This document shows, in pieces, positions 18,051-27,465 of a stretch of 64,000 nucleotides of DNA; the first letter of the stretch is position 1, and each line of letters begins with the position of its first letter. The position numbers and the translations under genes are program-made. Source of the stretch: JBBRBB01 sp963830175 (GTDB taxonomy: Bacteria; Bacteroidota; Bacteroidia; Chitinophagales; Chitinophagaceae). The notes under the pieces were generated by a model, which saw nothing but the letters and a program-made list of their open reading frames with translations, did no database searches and was not told the DNA's origin. Location of the stretch: NCBI GenBank assembly GCA_963830175.1, contig CAWHKV010000002.1, positions 806,001 through 870,000 of the forward strand, read 5' to 3'.

Positions 18051-18868
18051 ATGTTATCTGATTTTTCTCTAAAAGATAAAGTCATCATTGTTACCGGCGC
18101 AACAGGTGTGCTGGGCGAAGCCTTTGTGCAATGTATCGCTGAACAGAAAGGGGCCGTAGTTCTTATTGGCAGAAACGAAGAAGTGGGGAATGCACGGGCA
18201 AATAGCATTACAACAACAGGGAGGAGACGCGATCTTTATTAAGGCGGATGTGCTTTCTAAAGACGACCTGGTAAATGCACGGAATATCATTCTCGGGAAA
18301 TACAAAAAAATTAACGGGCTTGTAAACGCTGCCGGCGGAAATATTCCAGAAGGCATAATTCAGCCGGGCGAAGACATTTTTGATATAAATGTTGAGGGAT
18401 TAAGAAAGGCTTTCGACCTTAATTTGTTTGGTTCCATTTTACCCGTTTCAGTTTTTGGAAAAGATATGATGGAGTCCGGTAACGGAAGCATCGTAAACAT
18501 TTCTTCCATGGCTGCGCAATCTGCCTTAACCCGCGTGTTGGGATATTCACTTGCCAAGGGTGCCATAGATAATTATACGAAATGGATGTGTGTGGAAAGC
18601 GCTATGCGTTTTGGCGGAAAAATTACGGTTCAATGCCATAGCCCCGGGATTTTTTATTACACACCAGAACCGCGCACTGCTTACGAAAGAAGATGGCTCA
18701 TTTACTGAAAGGGGAGAAGCTGTAATTCGTAATACACCTTTTAAAAGATTTGGGGAGCCGGAAGAATTATGCGGTGCATTGATATGGTTATTAAGCGATG
18801 CCTCCAAATTTGTTTCAGGCGAAATTATCTGCGTTGATGGTGGGTTCAATGTATTTTCAGGTGTCTAG
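18051..18868 (+). pseudogene. SDR oxidoreductase (probable D-mannonate/fructuronate oxidoreductase), two frameshifts
   Basis: Short-chain dehydrogenase, about 271 residues when repaired. Its position ahead of uxuA and a hexuronate-type transporter suggests it reduces D-fructuronate to D-mannonate, the SDR substitute for UxuB (inference). The frame is broken twice. The N-terminal part (VIIVTGATGVLGEAFV) runs to about 18180-18206, the middle (GLVNAAGGNIPE, VNISSMAAQSALTRVLGYSLAKGAIDNYTKW with the SDR Ser-Tyr-Lys) to about 18621-18626, and the end (NAIAPGFFITHQNR ... VDGGFNVFSGV) to the stop. Both breaks correspond to one extra base. All segments are well conserved, so sequence error is at least as likely as decay. 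Confidence 0.82.
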
Positions 18869-18902
18869 TATTAAACAATCAAATTAAATAACTATAGCCC
18901 TT

Positions 18903-20075
18903 ATGGGAAAATTATTAGAACAAACATGGCGATGGTTTGGTCCGGATGATCCGGTCACCTTGCAGGATGTATTGCAAACAGGCGCAACAGGTATAGTAAA
19001 TGCCTTGCATCAAATACCTCATGGAGAAGTGTGGACGGTTGATGAGATCATAAAGAGAAAAAATATGATTGAAGCCGCCGGACTTACCTGGAGTGTAGTT
19101 GAAAGTGTTACCATGCACGAAACCATAAAAACACAAACCGGCAACTATAAACACTACATAGAAAACTTCAACATAACGCTGCGAAACCTTGCGCAGTGCG
19201 GCATTTATAATGTTACTTACAATTTTATGCCGGTGAATGACTGGACGAGAACCAACCTCGATTATATAATGCCTGATGGTTCACGTGCGCTGTATTTCAA
19301 TTGGTACGACCTGGCAGTGTTTGATATTTTTATTTTAAAAAGAAGAAATGCTGCAGAAAGTTATACCGATGAAATTGTTAGGGAAGCCGAAATAAGGCAT
19401 AAAAAATATTCAGCCTCGCAACTGGAAGATCTTTGGCGCATGATATTGTTTGGCTTGCCCGGCGAACATAAAAAAACACCTGAAGAAGTGCGTGAAAAAC
19501 TGGACTGGTATAAAGACATTGATCATACTTTTTTACGGGGTTCACTACAGTATTTTTTAGAACAGGTGGCACCGGTTGCTGATGAGGAAGGTATTAAACT
19601 GGCTATACATCCCGATGATCCGCCTTTTGATGTGCTGGGTTTGCCACGGGTGGTTAGTAATGCGGATGATTTAAATCATATCATTACTTCTGTTCCCAAT
19701 AAAAGCAATGGCATTTGCTTTTGTACGGGATCGTTGGGCGCATCTGCTGCGAACAATCTTCCGGAGATGGTCCGTAACCTCGGTAACCGGATTCATTTTG
19801 TGCATTTAAGAAATACAACCCGGGATGAAACAGGCAATTTTTACGAAGCCGATCATCTTGGTGGCGATACCGATATGTATGCCGTAATGAAGGAATTGTT
19901 GCATATTCAGCAACAGGAAGATCAGGCTATTCCTTTCAGACCCGATCATGGTCATGTTATGTTAGATGATATGCACAAAAAAACAAACCCAGGATATTCC
20001 TGTATTGGTCGCATGCGTGGGCTTGCCGAATTGCGGGGACTTATGACAGGTATTGACCGGGCTTTTTATTCTTAA
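18903..20075 (+). CDS. uxuA: Mannonate dehydratase
   Basis: Converts D-mannonate to 2-keto-3-deoxygluconate in hexuronate catabolism; 390 residues, a metal-dependent TIM-barrel of the UxuA type. Family features include the N-terminal WRWFGPDDPVTLQDVLQTGATGIVNALH (residues 8-36), YNFMPVNDWTRT near 104-115, AIHPDDPPFDVLGLPRVVS near 238-256, and the C-terminal PDHGHVMLDD near 346-355. It follows the SDR by 34 bases and precedes the transporter by five bases, so the three form one operon for uptake and use of glucuronate or galacturonate-derived mannonate. KdgK and KdgA are not in the window. Confidence 0.96.
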   Translation: MGKLLEQTWRWFGPDDPVTLQDVLQTGATGIVNALHQIPHGEVWTVDEIIKRKNMIEAAGLTWSVVESVTMHETIKTQTGNYKHYIENFNITLRNLAQCGIYNVTYNFMPVNDWTRTNLDYIMPDGSRALYFNWYDLAVFDIFILKRRNAAESYTDEIVREAEIRHKKYSASQLEDLWRMILFGLPGEHKKTPEEVREKLDWYKDIDHTFLRGSLQYFLEQVAPVADEEGIKLAIHPDDPPFDVLGLPRVVSNADDLNHIITSVPNKSNGICFCTGSLGASAANNLPEMVRNLGNRIHFVHLRNTTRDETGNFYEADHLGGDTDMYAVMKELLHIQQQEDQAIPFRPDHGHVMLDDMHKKTNPGYSCIGRMRGLAELRGLMTGIDRAFYS

Positions 20076-20080
20076 TACTT

Positions 20081-21367
20081 ATGCCGCAAAAACCAACCAG
20101 ATACAGGTGGATTGTTGTTGCACTATTATTTTTTGCAACTACGATCAATTATCTCGACAGGCAGGTGCTGGGTTTATTAAAACCATTTTTGCAAAAAGAC
20201 CTTAACTGGACTGAAACTGATTACAGCCATATTGTAATGGCTTTCACCGCATCTTATGCCATTGGTTTTATTTTATTCGGAAGAATTATAGATCGCATCG
20301 GAACAAGGTTGGGTTATACAATTTCAATCATTGTTTGGAGCCTCGCTGCTATGGCGCATGCACTTGCAAAAACAACCCTGGGGTTTGGTGCAGCGCGTGC
20401 CGCACTTGGGTTAGGTGAGTCAGGAAATTTTCCTGTAGCCATAAAAGCGATAGCAGAATGGTTTCCTAAAAGAGAAAGGGCTTTCGCTACAGGTATCTTT
20501 AATTCCGGAACCAACATCGGCGCTGTAGTGGCACCTGGGGCAGTATACTGGCTACAACAAAACTATGGCTGGCAAAGCGCATTTATTGCTACAGGTGCCA
20601 TTGGGTTTCTGTGGCTTGCCGCGTGGTTACTATTGTATAACACACCTTCAAAAGTTGACCACGTAAATAAAGCAGAGCTGGATTATATACACAGTGATGA
20701 AAAGGAAAAGAAAATAAAACCCCACCCCTCCATACCATGGAAGAAATTGTTTTTGTTAAGGCAAACATGGGTGTTCATTGCGGGTAAATTTTTTACTGAT
20801 CCTGTATGGTATTTTTTTCTTTTCTGGTTACCTTCTTATTTTTTCGACAGGTTTAATGTAAACATTTCAGAAAATTATGGATTACCGATAATGATCGTTT
20901 ATACCGCCACAATGTTTGGTAGCATTGGCGGTGGATGGCTTTCTTCAAAACTTATAAAAAATGGAATGCCTGTATATAAAGCCAGAAAAATATCGATGTT
21001 CATTTTTGCTATTCTTGTTGTTCCCATTATTACCGCAAAATTTGCAGGAAATATTTGGGTGGCTGTTGCCCTTATAAGCCTTGCTGCTGCTGCACACCAG
21101 GCATGGAGCGCAAATATTTATACAACCGTGTCAGACATGTTTCCCAAGTCTGCCATCAGCTCCGTTATTGGTATTGGCGGAATGGCCGGTGCAGTAGGCG
21201 GTATTTTCTTTCCCATGTTTATTGGCTGGCTTCTCGATCATTACAAAGCCCTGGGCAATATCAATATTGGCTATAACATTATCTTTTTTATTTGTGGATG
21301 CGCCTATGTTGTTGCGTGGGTGATCATTCATTTTTTAAGTCCGAAGATGAAGGCGGTAGAATTATAG
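20081..21367 (+). CDS. MFS transporter, ExuT/hexuronate type
   Basis: Twelve-helix major facilitator transporter of 428 residues in the anion:cation symporter group that includes ExuT. The N-terminus has INYLDRQVLGLLKPFLQKDLNWTETDYSHI (residues 20-49) and the loop 2-3 motif is GRIIDRIGTRLG near 68-79. The mid-helix ARAALGLGESGNFPVAIKAIAEWFPKRERAFATGIFNSGTNIG is diagnostic of this group. The C-terminal half has GIGGMAGAVGGIFFPMFIGW. Located five bases after uxuA, it most probably imports hexuronates or mannonate with protons; the exact substrate is inferred from context. Confidence 0.88.
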   Translation: MPQKPTRYRWIVVALLFFATTINYLDRQVLGLLKPFLQKDLNWTETDYSHIVMAFTASYAIGFILFGRIIDRIGTRLGYTISIIVWSLAAMAHALAKTTLGFGAARAALGLGESGNFPVAIKAIAEWFPKRERAFATGIFNSGTNIGAVVAPGAVYWLQQNYGWQSAFIATGAIGFLWLAAWLLLYNTPSKVDHVNKAELDYIHSDEKEKKIKPHPSIPWKKLFLLRQTWVFIAGKFFTDPVWYFFLFWLPSYFFDRFNVNISENYGLPIMIVYTATMFGSIGGGWLSSKLIKNGMPVYKARKISMFIFAILVVPIITAKFAGNIWVAVALISLAAAAHQAWSANIYTTVSDMFPKSAISSVIGIGGMAGAVGGIFFPMFIGWLLDHYKALGNINIGYNIIFFICGCAYVVAWVIIHFLSPKMKAVEL

Positions 21368-21474
21368 TAGGATATGCTTTCCACTACTTGTGTATATTTA
21401 ATTTAAAGGTTTTATTTAATTGTAAAATAATTTTGTTCTGGCAATTTTTTTATAAATTATTAAAACCAGTATCA

Positions 21475-21834
21475 ATGGAAAAAACAGAAATTTTATTAAA
21501 TAGGCTCCTGGTTATTCAGGGTGAAATAGATAAGTTAAATTCTTCAAATATTAAATATAAAGAAGAACGAGGATTTTTATTATACGAATTAAAGAGGGAA
21601 GGGAAGAAATTTGTAGATCAATTGGATAACCTTGAAGAGTTAAAAGAAAAGATAAAAATTAATGAAGACACTATTATTAGATTAAATAATGAAGGAGTTG
21701 AAATTGAAAAAAAAATAAGGAATAGATTAAAAGATGTTATAGGAATTGCTTTTTTTAAACGCAATAGCGAATATGGAAATGAATTGAAGGTTTGTTTAAA
21801 TGGGGATGAAATTAAATGTGAATTTGTTAAATAA
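21475..21834 (+). CDS. Coiled-coil hypothetical protein
   Basis: A 119-residue charged protein; I do not recognise it. The ATG at 21475 is chosen because the open frame upstream of it overlaps the transporter gene and reads as low-complexity intergenic sequence. Residues about 1-85 have strong heptad character with alternating Leu/Ile and Lys/Glu (ILLNRLLVIQGEIDKLNSS, LDNLEELKEKIKINED), consistent with a helical hairpin or coiled coil. The last 30 residues look like a small beta segment. The gene is clearly more AT-rich than its neighbours and lies between the hexuronate operon and the convergent siroheme gene, which could mean recent acquisition. Confidence 0.5.
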   Translation: MEKTEILLNRLLVIQGEIDKLNSSNIKYKEERGFLLYELKREGKKFVDQLDNLEELKEKIKINEDTIIRLNNEGVEIEKKIRNRLKDVIGIAFFKRNSEYGNELKVCLNGDEIKCEFVK

Positions 21835-21862
21835 AATAGTTTATTAAAATTTTTTCATCCCT

Positions 21863-22441
21863 CTACTTCCCCCAATCCTTCGTTAACTCATTTAACTTAT
21901 CCACTTTTTCCTTGAAATCTCCTTTCAGTGATTGACGTATGCGTTCCATGTTATTCAGCACATCATTAATAGATTCTGGCAATAATTCATTAAAAGTTTC
22001 TTTTAATCTTTTGGCCAGTGTGGGAGATTTTCCATTGGTTGAAATTGCCAGTTTAAGATTGCCTTTGGTAACGATTGAGCCTAGATAAAAATCACATAAC
22101 TCTGGTTTGTCAGCCACATTTACAAGCAGTTTTTGCTCATGTGCTTCGTTTAGAATGTGTTCACTGGTCTCAATATTATTCAGGGCAGTAATAACCACGT
22201 GAATATTGTGTAGGTATTCTTTCTTAAACGTGTCTTCAACAAGGGTAATGTTGGGGTAAGGTGCGGCTAGTAATTTTAATTCATCAATAAATTTTTCTGC
22301 AACGATCAACACTTTTGTTGCGGGTGAATTATTCACTACTGCCTGTAATTTCTCCAACCCCACATTGCCGCCACCAACTATAAGCAGGTTAAGCTTTTCA
22401 AGTTTTAGAAAAACAGGGAATAGGTTATTGCGATCTTCCAT
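21863..22441 (-). CDS. Precorrin-2 dehydrogenase (SirC/Met8/CysG N-terminal type)
   Basis: Oxidises precorrin-2 to sirohydrochlorin with NAD on the way to siroheme; 192 residues. The N-terminal Rossmann domain has FPVFLKLEKLNLLIVGGGNVGLEKLQ at residues 8-33 and VVITALNN near 92. The central region contains the conserved NVADKPELCDFYLGSIVTKGNLKLAISTNGKSPTLAKRLKE, typical of the dimerisation domain. Length resembles SirC (dehydrogenase) rather than full CysG; whether it also inserts iron, as Met8p does, cannot be decided. It is the last gene of the hem operon, three bases after hemL, and complements cobA and the sulfite reductase genes at 31488-35734. Confidence 0.88.
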   Translation of the reverse strand: MEDRNNLFPVFLKLEKLNLLIVGGGNVGLEKLQAVVNNSPATKVLIVAEKFIDELKLLAAPYPNITLVEDTFKKEYLHNIHVVITALNNIETSEHILNEAHEQKLLVNVADKPELCDFYLGSIVTKGNLKLAISTNGKSPTLAKRLKETFNELLPESINDVLNNMERIRQSLKGDFKEKVDKLNELTKDWGK

Positions 22442-22444
22442 AGA

Positions 22445-23722
22445 TCAATTTTTTAGGGCCTGCTCACAGGCAAATATGGTTGCATCGAGGTCTTCATAAC
22501 TCAGGGCATTACTCAAAAACCAGCTTTCGTATGCAGATGGCGGAAGATAAATACCCTGCTTAAGCATCGCATGAAAAAAAGTGTTGAAGAAGGAATTGTC
22601 TGCAGCTGCAGCATCTGAAAAATCATTTACTGGTTGATGGCTGAAATGCACTGACAGCATAGATCCTATATAATTTATTACAAACGATTTTTCACTATTT
22701 GCCAGCACTTTACTTAAACCAGCTTTCAAATAATTTCCTTTTTCTTCAAGCTCGTTATAAATCGATGGGTTGTCTTTTAAATGCTTAAGTAAAGTATAAC
22801 CTGCAATCATTGCAACGGGATTGCCGCTTAATGTACCTGCCTGGTAAACATTTCCCAGCGGTGCGATGTGCTGCATAATTTCATTGCGTGCACCAAATGC
22901 GCCAACAGGCATTCCTGCACCAATTACTTTTCCATAGGTAACAATATCCGCATCAATTTTTAATCGTTCCTGTGCACCACCGGGTGCCAATCTGAAGCCG
23001 GTCATCACTTCATCAAAAATCAAAAGAATGCCTTCTGCTGTGCATAGTTTGCGCAAACTTTCCAGAAACCCCGGTTGGGGTAAAATGCATCCCATATTAC
23101 CTGCAACAGGTTCTATTATAATTGCAGCGATTTCTCCTTTATATTCCTGCGCCAGTTGTTCAACTTCACCATAATTATTGTATGCCGCGATCAGTGTATC
23201 CTGCGAAACGCCTCCGGTAATTCCCGGTACAGTTTGAATATTTAATGTTGCCATACCGCTGCCTGCTTTCACTAAAAAGCTGTCTGCATGCCCGTGATAA
23301 CAACCTTCAAATTTTATTATTTTATTTCTTCCGGTAAAACCTCTTGCAAGCCTGATGGCACTCATACAAGCTTCAGTGCCACTGCTTACCATGCGAATCA
23401 GGTCAACATTTGGCACCATACTTTTTACCAGTTCAGCCATTTCAATTTCCAGTTCGGTGGGCGCACCAAATGAGGTTGAATATTGCACTTTATCCTGCAC
23501 CGCTTTTACAACAGGTTCAAATGCATGACCAAGTATCATGGGTCCCCACGAATTAATGTAGTCTATATATCTTTTCCCATCCACATCAAAAAGGTATGCA
23601 CCCTTTGCATGGCTCATAAACACCGGGGTTCCGCCCACACTTTTAAATGCGCGCACCGGCGAATTCACTCCACCCGGAATACTTTGCTTTGCTCTTTCGA
23701 ATAACTCACTGCTTCTTGTCAT
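22445..23722 (-). CDS. hemL: Glutamate-1-semialdehyde 2,1-aminomutase
   Basis: PLP enzyme that makes 5-aminolevulinate from glutamate-1-semialdehyde, second step of the C5 pathway. The 425 residues match the family. Seen are the N-terminal SIPGGVNSPVRAFKSVGG (residues 14-31), SSGTEACMSAIRLARGFTGR near 113-132, KFEGCYHGHADSFLVKAGSG near 138-157, LLIFDEVMTGFR near 233-244, and the PLP-lysine region TYGKVIGAGMPVGAFG near 260-275. It lies between hemB and the precorrin-2 dehydrogenase. The 83-base gap to hemB holds dispersed repeat copy B. Confidence 0.97.
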   Translation of the reverse strand: MTRSSELFERAKQSIPGGVNSPVRAFKSVGGTPVFMSHAKGAYLFDVDGKRYIDYINSWGPMILGHAFEPVVKAVQDKVQYSTSFGAPTELEIEMAELVKSMVPNVDLIRMVSSGTEACMSAIRLARGFTGRNKIIKFEGCYHGHADSFLVKAGSGMATLNIQTVPGITGGVSQDTLIAAYNNYGEVEQLAQEYKGEIAAIIIEPVAGNMGCILPQPGFLESLRKLCTAEGILLIFDEVMTGFRLAPGGAQERLKIDADIVTYGKVIGAGMPVGAFGARNEIMQHIAPLGNVYQAGTLSGNPVAMIAGYTLLKHLKDNPSIYNELEEKGNYLKAGLSKVLANSEKSFVINYIGSMLSVHFSHQPVNDFSDAAAADNSFFNTFFHAMLKQGIYLPPSAYESWFLSNALSYEDLDATIFACEQALKN

Positions 23723-23725
23723 TTT

Positions 23726-23785
23726 TTATTTTTTGTAGCCGGCCAAAATCATCTAATCAACTATCGTTGCGTCGCACACTTGTAC
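23726..23785 (+). repeat. Dispersed palindrome-type repeat, copy B
   Basis: Two boxes are shared with copy C (42538-42613): TTATTTTTTGTAGCCGGC at the left and GTTGCGTCGCACACTTGT at the right, separated by about 26 variable bases. The right box is identical to copy A. The element sits inside the hem operon between hemB and hemL, against the hemL start codon. A short ACTTG...CAAGT pairing is possible just after it. Confidence 0.7.
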
Positions 23786-23805
23786 AGAAACAAGTACATC
23801 AACAG

Positions 23806-24780
23806 TTAACCCAATAATCGCACTGCATCTTTTGCAAAGTATGTGGCAATCATATCTGCACCAGCTCTCTTCATGGATGTTAAGGTTTCAAGAATGGCTT
23901 TGTCTTCATCAATCCATCCCATTTTTGAGGCTGCTTTTATCATGGCATATTCACCACTGATGTTGTAACAACTGACAGGAACATCCACCGCATTTTTTAC
24001 TTCGCGAATAATATCAAGATAACTGAGTGCAGGTTTTACCATAACAATATCGGCACCTTCTTCCACATCCATCAAGGCTTCTTTAATGGCTTCGATCCGG
24101 TTGCAATAATCCATCTGGTATGTTTTTTTATCACCAAAACCGGGTGCAGAATCAAGCGCATCGCGAAAGGGTCCATAAAAACAACAGGCATATTTTGCAC
24201 TGTAAGCCATAATGCCCGTTTTTGTAAAATTATTTTCTTCCAACGCCTGTCGTATCGCACCGATTCTTCCATCCATCATATCGCTTGGGGCAACAAAATC
24301 AGCGCCTGCTTCGGCATGGCTTACACTCATTTTAGCCAATACTTCAACAGTTGCATCATTCACTATTTCACCATTCTCAACAATACCATCATGACCATAA
24401 GAAGAAAAAGGATCCAGCGCAACATCAGTCATAACAAGCATTCCAGGCACAGCATCTTTAATGGCTTTAATGCTTCTTTGCATTAATCCATCGGGATTTA
24501 GTGCCTCTGTTCCTTTATTATCTTTCAGTTCGTCTTTCGATTTTACAAACAACAACACACTTTGTATGCCCATGCTAAATAATTCTTTTACTTCTTTTAC
24601 AGTAAGGTCAATGGAACGCCTGAAATAACCGGGCATGGAGGCAATTTCAGATTGTTCGTTTTTGCCTTCAATAATAAACAGGGGCGCAATAAAATCATTT
24701 GGCGAAAGGCTCGTTTCAGCAACCATATTTCTTATAGCTGAGGATTGGCGTAAGATGCGGTTTCGTCGTTGTAGAATCAT
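23806..24780 (-). CDS. hemB: Porphobilinogen synthase (5-aminolevulinate dehydratase)
   Basis: Condenses two 5-aminolevulinates to porphobilinogen; 324 residues, a TIM barrel forming octamers. The two Schiff-base lysines are in AYSAKYACCFYGPFRDA (near residue 195) and IVMVKPALSYLDII (near 248). The usual zinc cysteine cluster is absent: the corresponding segment reads TDVALDPFSSYGHDGIV near 119-135, so this is a non-zinc (magnesium-type) enzyme by established family rules. It lies 13 bases after hemF, in operon order. Confidence 0.97.
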   Translation of the reverse strand: MILQRRNRILRQSSAIRNMVAETSLSPNDFIAPLFIIEGKNEQSEIASMPGYFRRSIDLTVKEVKELFSMGIQSVLLFVKSKDELKDNKGTEALNPDGLMQRSIKAIKDAVPGMLVMTDVALDPFSSYGHDGIVENGEIVNDATVEVLAKMSVSHAEAGADFVAPSDMMDGRIGAIRQALEENNFTKTGIMAYSAKYACCFYGPFRDALDSAPGFGDKKTYQMDYCNRIEAIKEALMDVEEGADIVMVKPALSYLDIIREVKNAVDVPVSCYNISGEYAMIKAASKMGWIDEDKAILETLTSMKRAGADMIATYFAKDAVRLLG

Positions 24781-24793
24781 ACTCTTATAATTT

Positions 24794-25708
24794 TTATTTC
24801 ACCCATTCCCGCGGGTTCAGGCATGCCTGTAATAGCTTATCTTCTTCGCTGCCCGCAATTGGGTTGTCGTTATATTCAAATCTTGCTGTGGGCGGCAGGC
24901 TCATTAATATACTTTCGGTTCTTCCATTGGTTTTTAAACCAAACAATGTTCCGCGGTCGTGCAAGAGGTTAAATTCTGTGTACCTGCCCCGTCGAATTTC
25001 CTGCCAATGCCTTTCGGCTTCTGTATATAAATTGTTTTTTCTTTTTTCAACAATTGGAAGATAAGCATTGATGAAAGCGTTTCCGCAAGCCTTCGAAAAA
25101 TCCATCCAAAAATTTTCATTGTGTTCATCATCCGCACGTCGGTAGTCATAAAAAATTCCTCCAATACCTCTTCGTTCATTTTTTCGGTGCGTATTCACAA
25201 AATAATCATCACAATTCTTTTTAAAAGCAGGATAAAATGTTTGGTCAAAGGTATCCAGTACGTTTTTATATGTTCTATGAAAATGCATGGCATCTTCTTC
25301 TATTAAATAATAAGGTGTAAGGTCGGTGCCACCCCCAAACCAACGATCTGTAAGGGTTTCATCAGCATCATACAATTCAAACATCCGGTAATTACAGTGT
25401 ACCGTGGGCACAAAAGGATTTTTTGGATGTATTACAGAAGACAATCCGCAGGCAAACCATTTGGCACCATTGATTTTTAAGTGCGCTTTCATGGCATCTG
25501 TAACATCGCCAAAAACCACGGATGTATTTACCCCGCCTTTTTCTATTATTGCGCCATTGCTAAGAATTCTTGTTTTGCCGCCACCGCCTTCTGGCCTGTT
25601 CCATTCATCTTCTTTAAACTTTTCATTTCCATCCACAATTTCAATCGCCTGGCAAATGTGGTTTTGCAGGTTGTGAATAAATGATATCCAGTCTTCTTTA
25701 AAACTCAT
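24794..25708 (-). CDS. hemF: Oxygen-dependent coproporphyrinogen-III oxidase
   Basis: Decarboxylates coproporphyrinogen III to protoporphyrinogen IX using O2; 304 residues. Recognised by RPEGGGGKTRILSNGAIIEKGGVNTSVVFG (about 38-68), NPFVPTVHCNYRMFE near 95-109, WFGGGTDLTPYY near 123-134, and the RRGRYTEFNLLHDRGTLFGLKTNGRTESILMSLPP stretch near 240-275. Use of the O2-dependent enzyme, together with HemJ, points to an aerobic lifestyle. It lies 15 bases after hemE and 13 bases before hemB. Confidence 0.97.
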   Translation of the reverse strand: MSFKEDWISFIHNLQNHICQAIEIVDGNEKFKEDEWNRPEGGGGKTRILSNGAIIEKGGVNTSVVFGDVTDAMKAHLKINGAKWFACGLSSVIHPKNPFVPTVHCNYRMFELYDADETLTDRWFGGGTDLTPYYLIEEDAMHFHRTYKNVLDTFDQTFYPAFKKNCDDYFVNTHRKNERRGIGGIFYDYRRADDEHNENFWMDFSKACGNAFINAYLPIVEKRKNNLYTEAERHWQEIRRGRYTEFNLLHDRGTLFGLKTNGRTESILMSLPPTARFEYNDNPIAGSEEDKLLQACLNPREWVK

Positions 25709-25723
25709 GACATAATTATGCTT

Positions 25724-26749
25724 TTACTTCCTGTATTCTTTTACAGCATCAACAAATGCTTTGGCATGGTCAACAGGTACTTCCGGTGTAATGCCATGCC
25801 CAAGGTTTGCTATATAATTCTGCACGCCAAAACCATCGATCATTTCTTTTACCCATTGTTTTATTTGTGGAATAGGTGCCAGTAATTTTGAGGGATCGAA
25901 GTTACCCTGTAACGTTTTATTTCCAGCAAGTGAGCGCGCATATGCCGGGTCTACGCACCAATCTAATCCTATTCCTGAGGCATTTGTTTCACTTAATTCT
26001 TTAAGCGCATACCAGCTTCCTTTCGGAAATAAGATAACAGGGGCACCGGTTACTTTATCTGCAATTTGTTTCATGTAGGGTAAAGCGAAAATATTGAAGT
26101 CTGCAGGGCTAAGTGAACCTGCCCAACTGTCAAAAACCTGCACTACGTCTGCGCCTGCTTTAATTTGCGCATTCAGGTAAGTAATGGTTACATCTGTTAT
26201 TTTTTGTAATAGGGAATGCGATAATGTTGGTTCTGTGTATAAAAATTGTTTTGCCCGGTTCCAGGTTTTGCTGCCTTTGCCTTCTACCATGTAACATAAA
26301 ATAGTCCATGGAGCACCGGCAAAACCTATCAGCGGAACACGGTTATTCAGTTCTTTTTTTGTAAGCGACAACGCGTTAGTTACGTAAGATAAATTTTCTT
26401 CAATACCGGATGTAATTAGTGCATCCACATCATTTTTATTTTGAATGGTTTTGGGCAGCGAGGGACCTTTGCCTTCTTCCATTAAAACCTGTAAACCCAT
26501 GGCCTGTGGAATTACGAGTATGTCAGAAAAAATAATGGCTGCATCTACGCCTACAATATCCACCGGTTGCAATGTTATTTCTGTTGCTAGTTCAGGGGTT
26601 TGCACCCGTGTAAAAAAATCATACTTTTTTCTGAGCTTAATATATTCAGGCAAGTATCTTCCTGCCTGCCGCATCATCCACACCGGTGGCCGTTCAACTT
26701 CTTCATTTCTCAATGCCTTTAATAAAAGGTCATTCTTTAATTCATTCAT
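25724..26749 (-). CDS. hemE: Uroporphyrinogen decarboxylase
   Basis: Removes four carboxylates from uroporphyrinogen III to give coproporphyrinogen III, the committed step toward heme rather than siroheme. The 341 residues start with ALRNEEVERPPVWMMRQAGRYLPEY (the substrate-binding RQAGR loop at about 26-30). The family signature IGFAGAPWTILCYMVEG occurs near 139-155 and LGHGITPEVPVDHAKAFVDAV at the C-terminus. Its start overlaps the hemD stop by four bases, so it is translationally coupled. Confidence 0.97.
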   Translation of the reverse strand: MNELKNDLLLKALRNEEVERPPVWMMRQAGRYLPEYIKLRKKYDFFTRVQTPELATEITLQPVDIVGVDAAIIFSDILVIPQAMGLQVLMEEGKGPSLPKTIQNKNDVDALITSGIEENLSYVTNALSLTKKELNNRVPLIGFAGAPWTILCYMVEGKGSKTWNRAKQFLYTEPTLSHSLLQKITDVTITYLNAQIKAGADVVQVFDSWAGSLSPADFNIFALPYMKQIADKVTGAPVILFPKGSWYALKELSETNASGIGLDWCVDPAYARSLAGNKTLQGNFDPSKLLAPIPQIKQWVKEMIDGFGVQNYIANLGHGITPEVPVDHAKAFVDAVKEYRK

Positions 26750-27465
26750 TTACTATTATTAAAAAAGTGTTCAATAATGTTTTCAGCCATTGCAGATTGT
26801 GCAGGTTGTTTTGCAACAATAATATTTTTACAGTGGTCTGAAATAGCAGTGGCAGTAGTATTACCAATGGCAAAACAAACGCATGCTGACTTTAGTTTAT
26901 TTACGCTGAAAAAACTTTTAACAGCGCTGGGACTAAAAAACAATACGCCATCAAAATTGCCTGCGATTTCATTGGCATTTTCTACCGTATTGTACAAGAC
27001 GACTTCATTCATTTTTATCCCGGCTTCCTTTAATTTAACCGGTAATTCATCCTTTCTTATGTTACCGGAAAAAAAACTACAATCGGCAACGTCTTTTATT
27101 AATATTTTTTCTGCAAGCAATGCTGCATTATCTGCGTACACAACCTCTTTTATCTCATTTTTTTCAAGGCTTTTGATAGCCTGCAGGGTTTTTCCTGAAA
27201 TGCAGAATATGTTGAATGATTGCTGTGTGGTAATTAATTCCCTTTCATTAAAAAAGTTCTTAAAAATTTCAACTGCATTTGAACTGGTAAATATGAGGTT
27301 AGATGAAAATTGCAGTGCATGTTTTATTTTATTTTTTATTTCCACACCGGTAACCGGTTTTATAGAAATAAAAGTCTTAATGGTTATTTTAAATCCTGCC
27401 TGCACCAACCGATCCTGTACCCCGGGGTCTAATTCTTTTGTACTTAATAATTGAAATTCTTTCAT
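26746..27465 (-). CDS. hemD: Uroporphyrinogen-III synthase
   Basis: Cyclises hydroxymethylbilane with ring-D inversion to uroporphyrinogen III. HemD sequences are poorly conserved. The call rests on length (239 residues), the two-lobe pattern with NLIFTSSNAVEIFKNFF near 56-72 and FFSPSAVKSFFSV near 178-190, and position between hemC and hemE. It overlaps hemC by four bases upstream and hemE by four bases downstream. A 225-codon open frame on the opposite strand is a shadow of this AT-rich gene. Confidence 0.9.
   Translation of the reverse strand: MKEFQLLSTKELDPGVQDRLVQAGFKITIKTFISIKPVTGVEIKNKIKHALQFSSNLIFTSSNAVEIFKNFFNERELITTQQSFNIFCISGKTLQAIKSLEKNEIKEVVYADNAALLAEKILIKDVADCSFFSGNIRKDELPVKLKEAGIKMNEVVLYNTVENANEIAGNFDGVLFFSPSAVKSFFSVNKLKSACVCFAIGNTTATAISDHCKNIIVAKQPAQSAMAENIIEHFFNNSK

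Noticed and set aside
26777..27454. 225-codon plus-strand frame opposite hemD
   Set aside because: hemD fits the operon overlaps on both sides and the family pattern; the opposite frame matches nothing I recognise.
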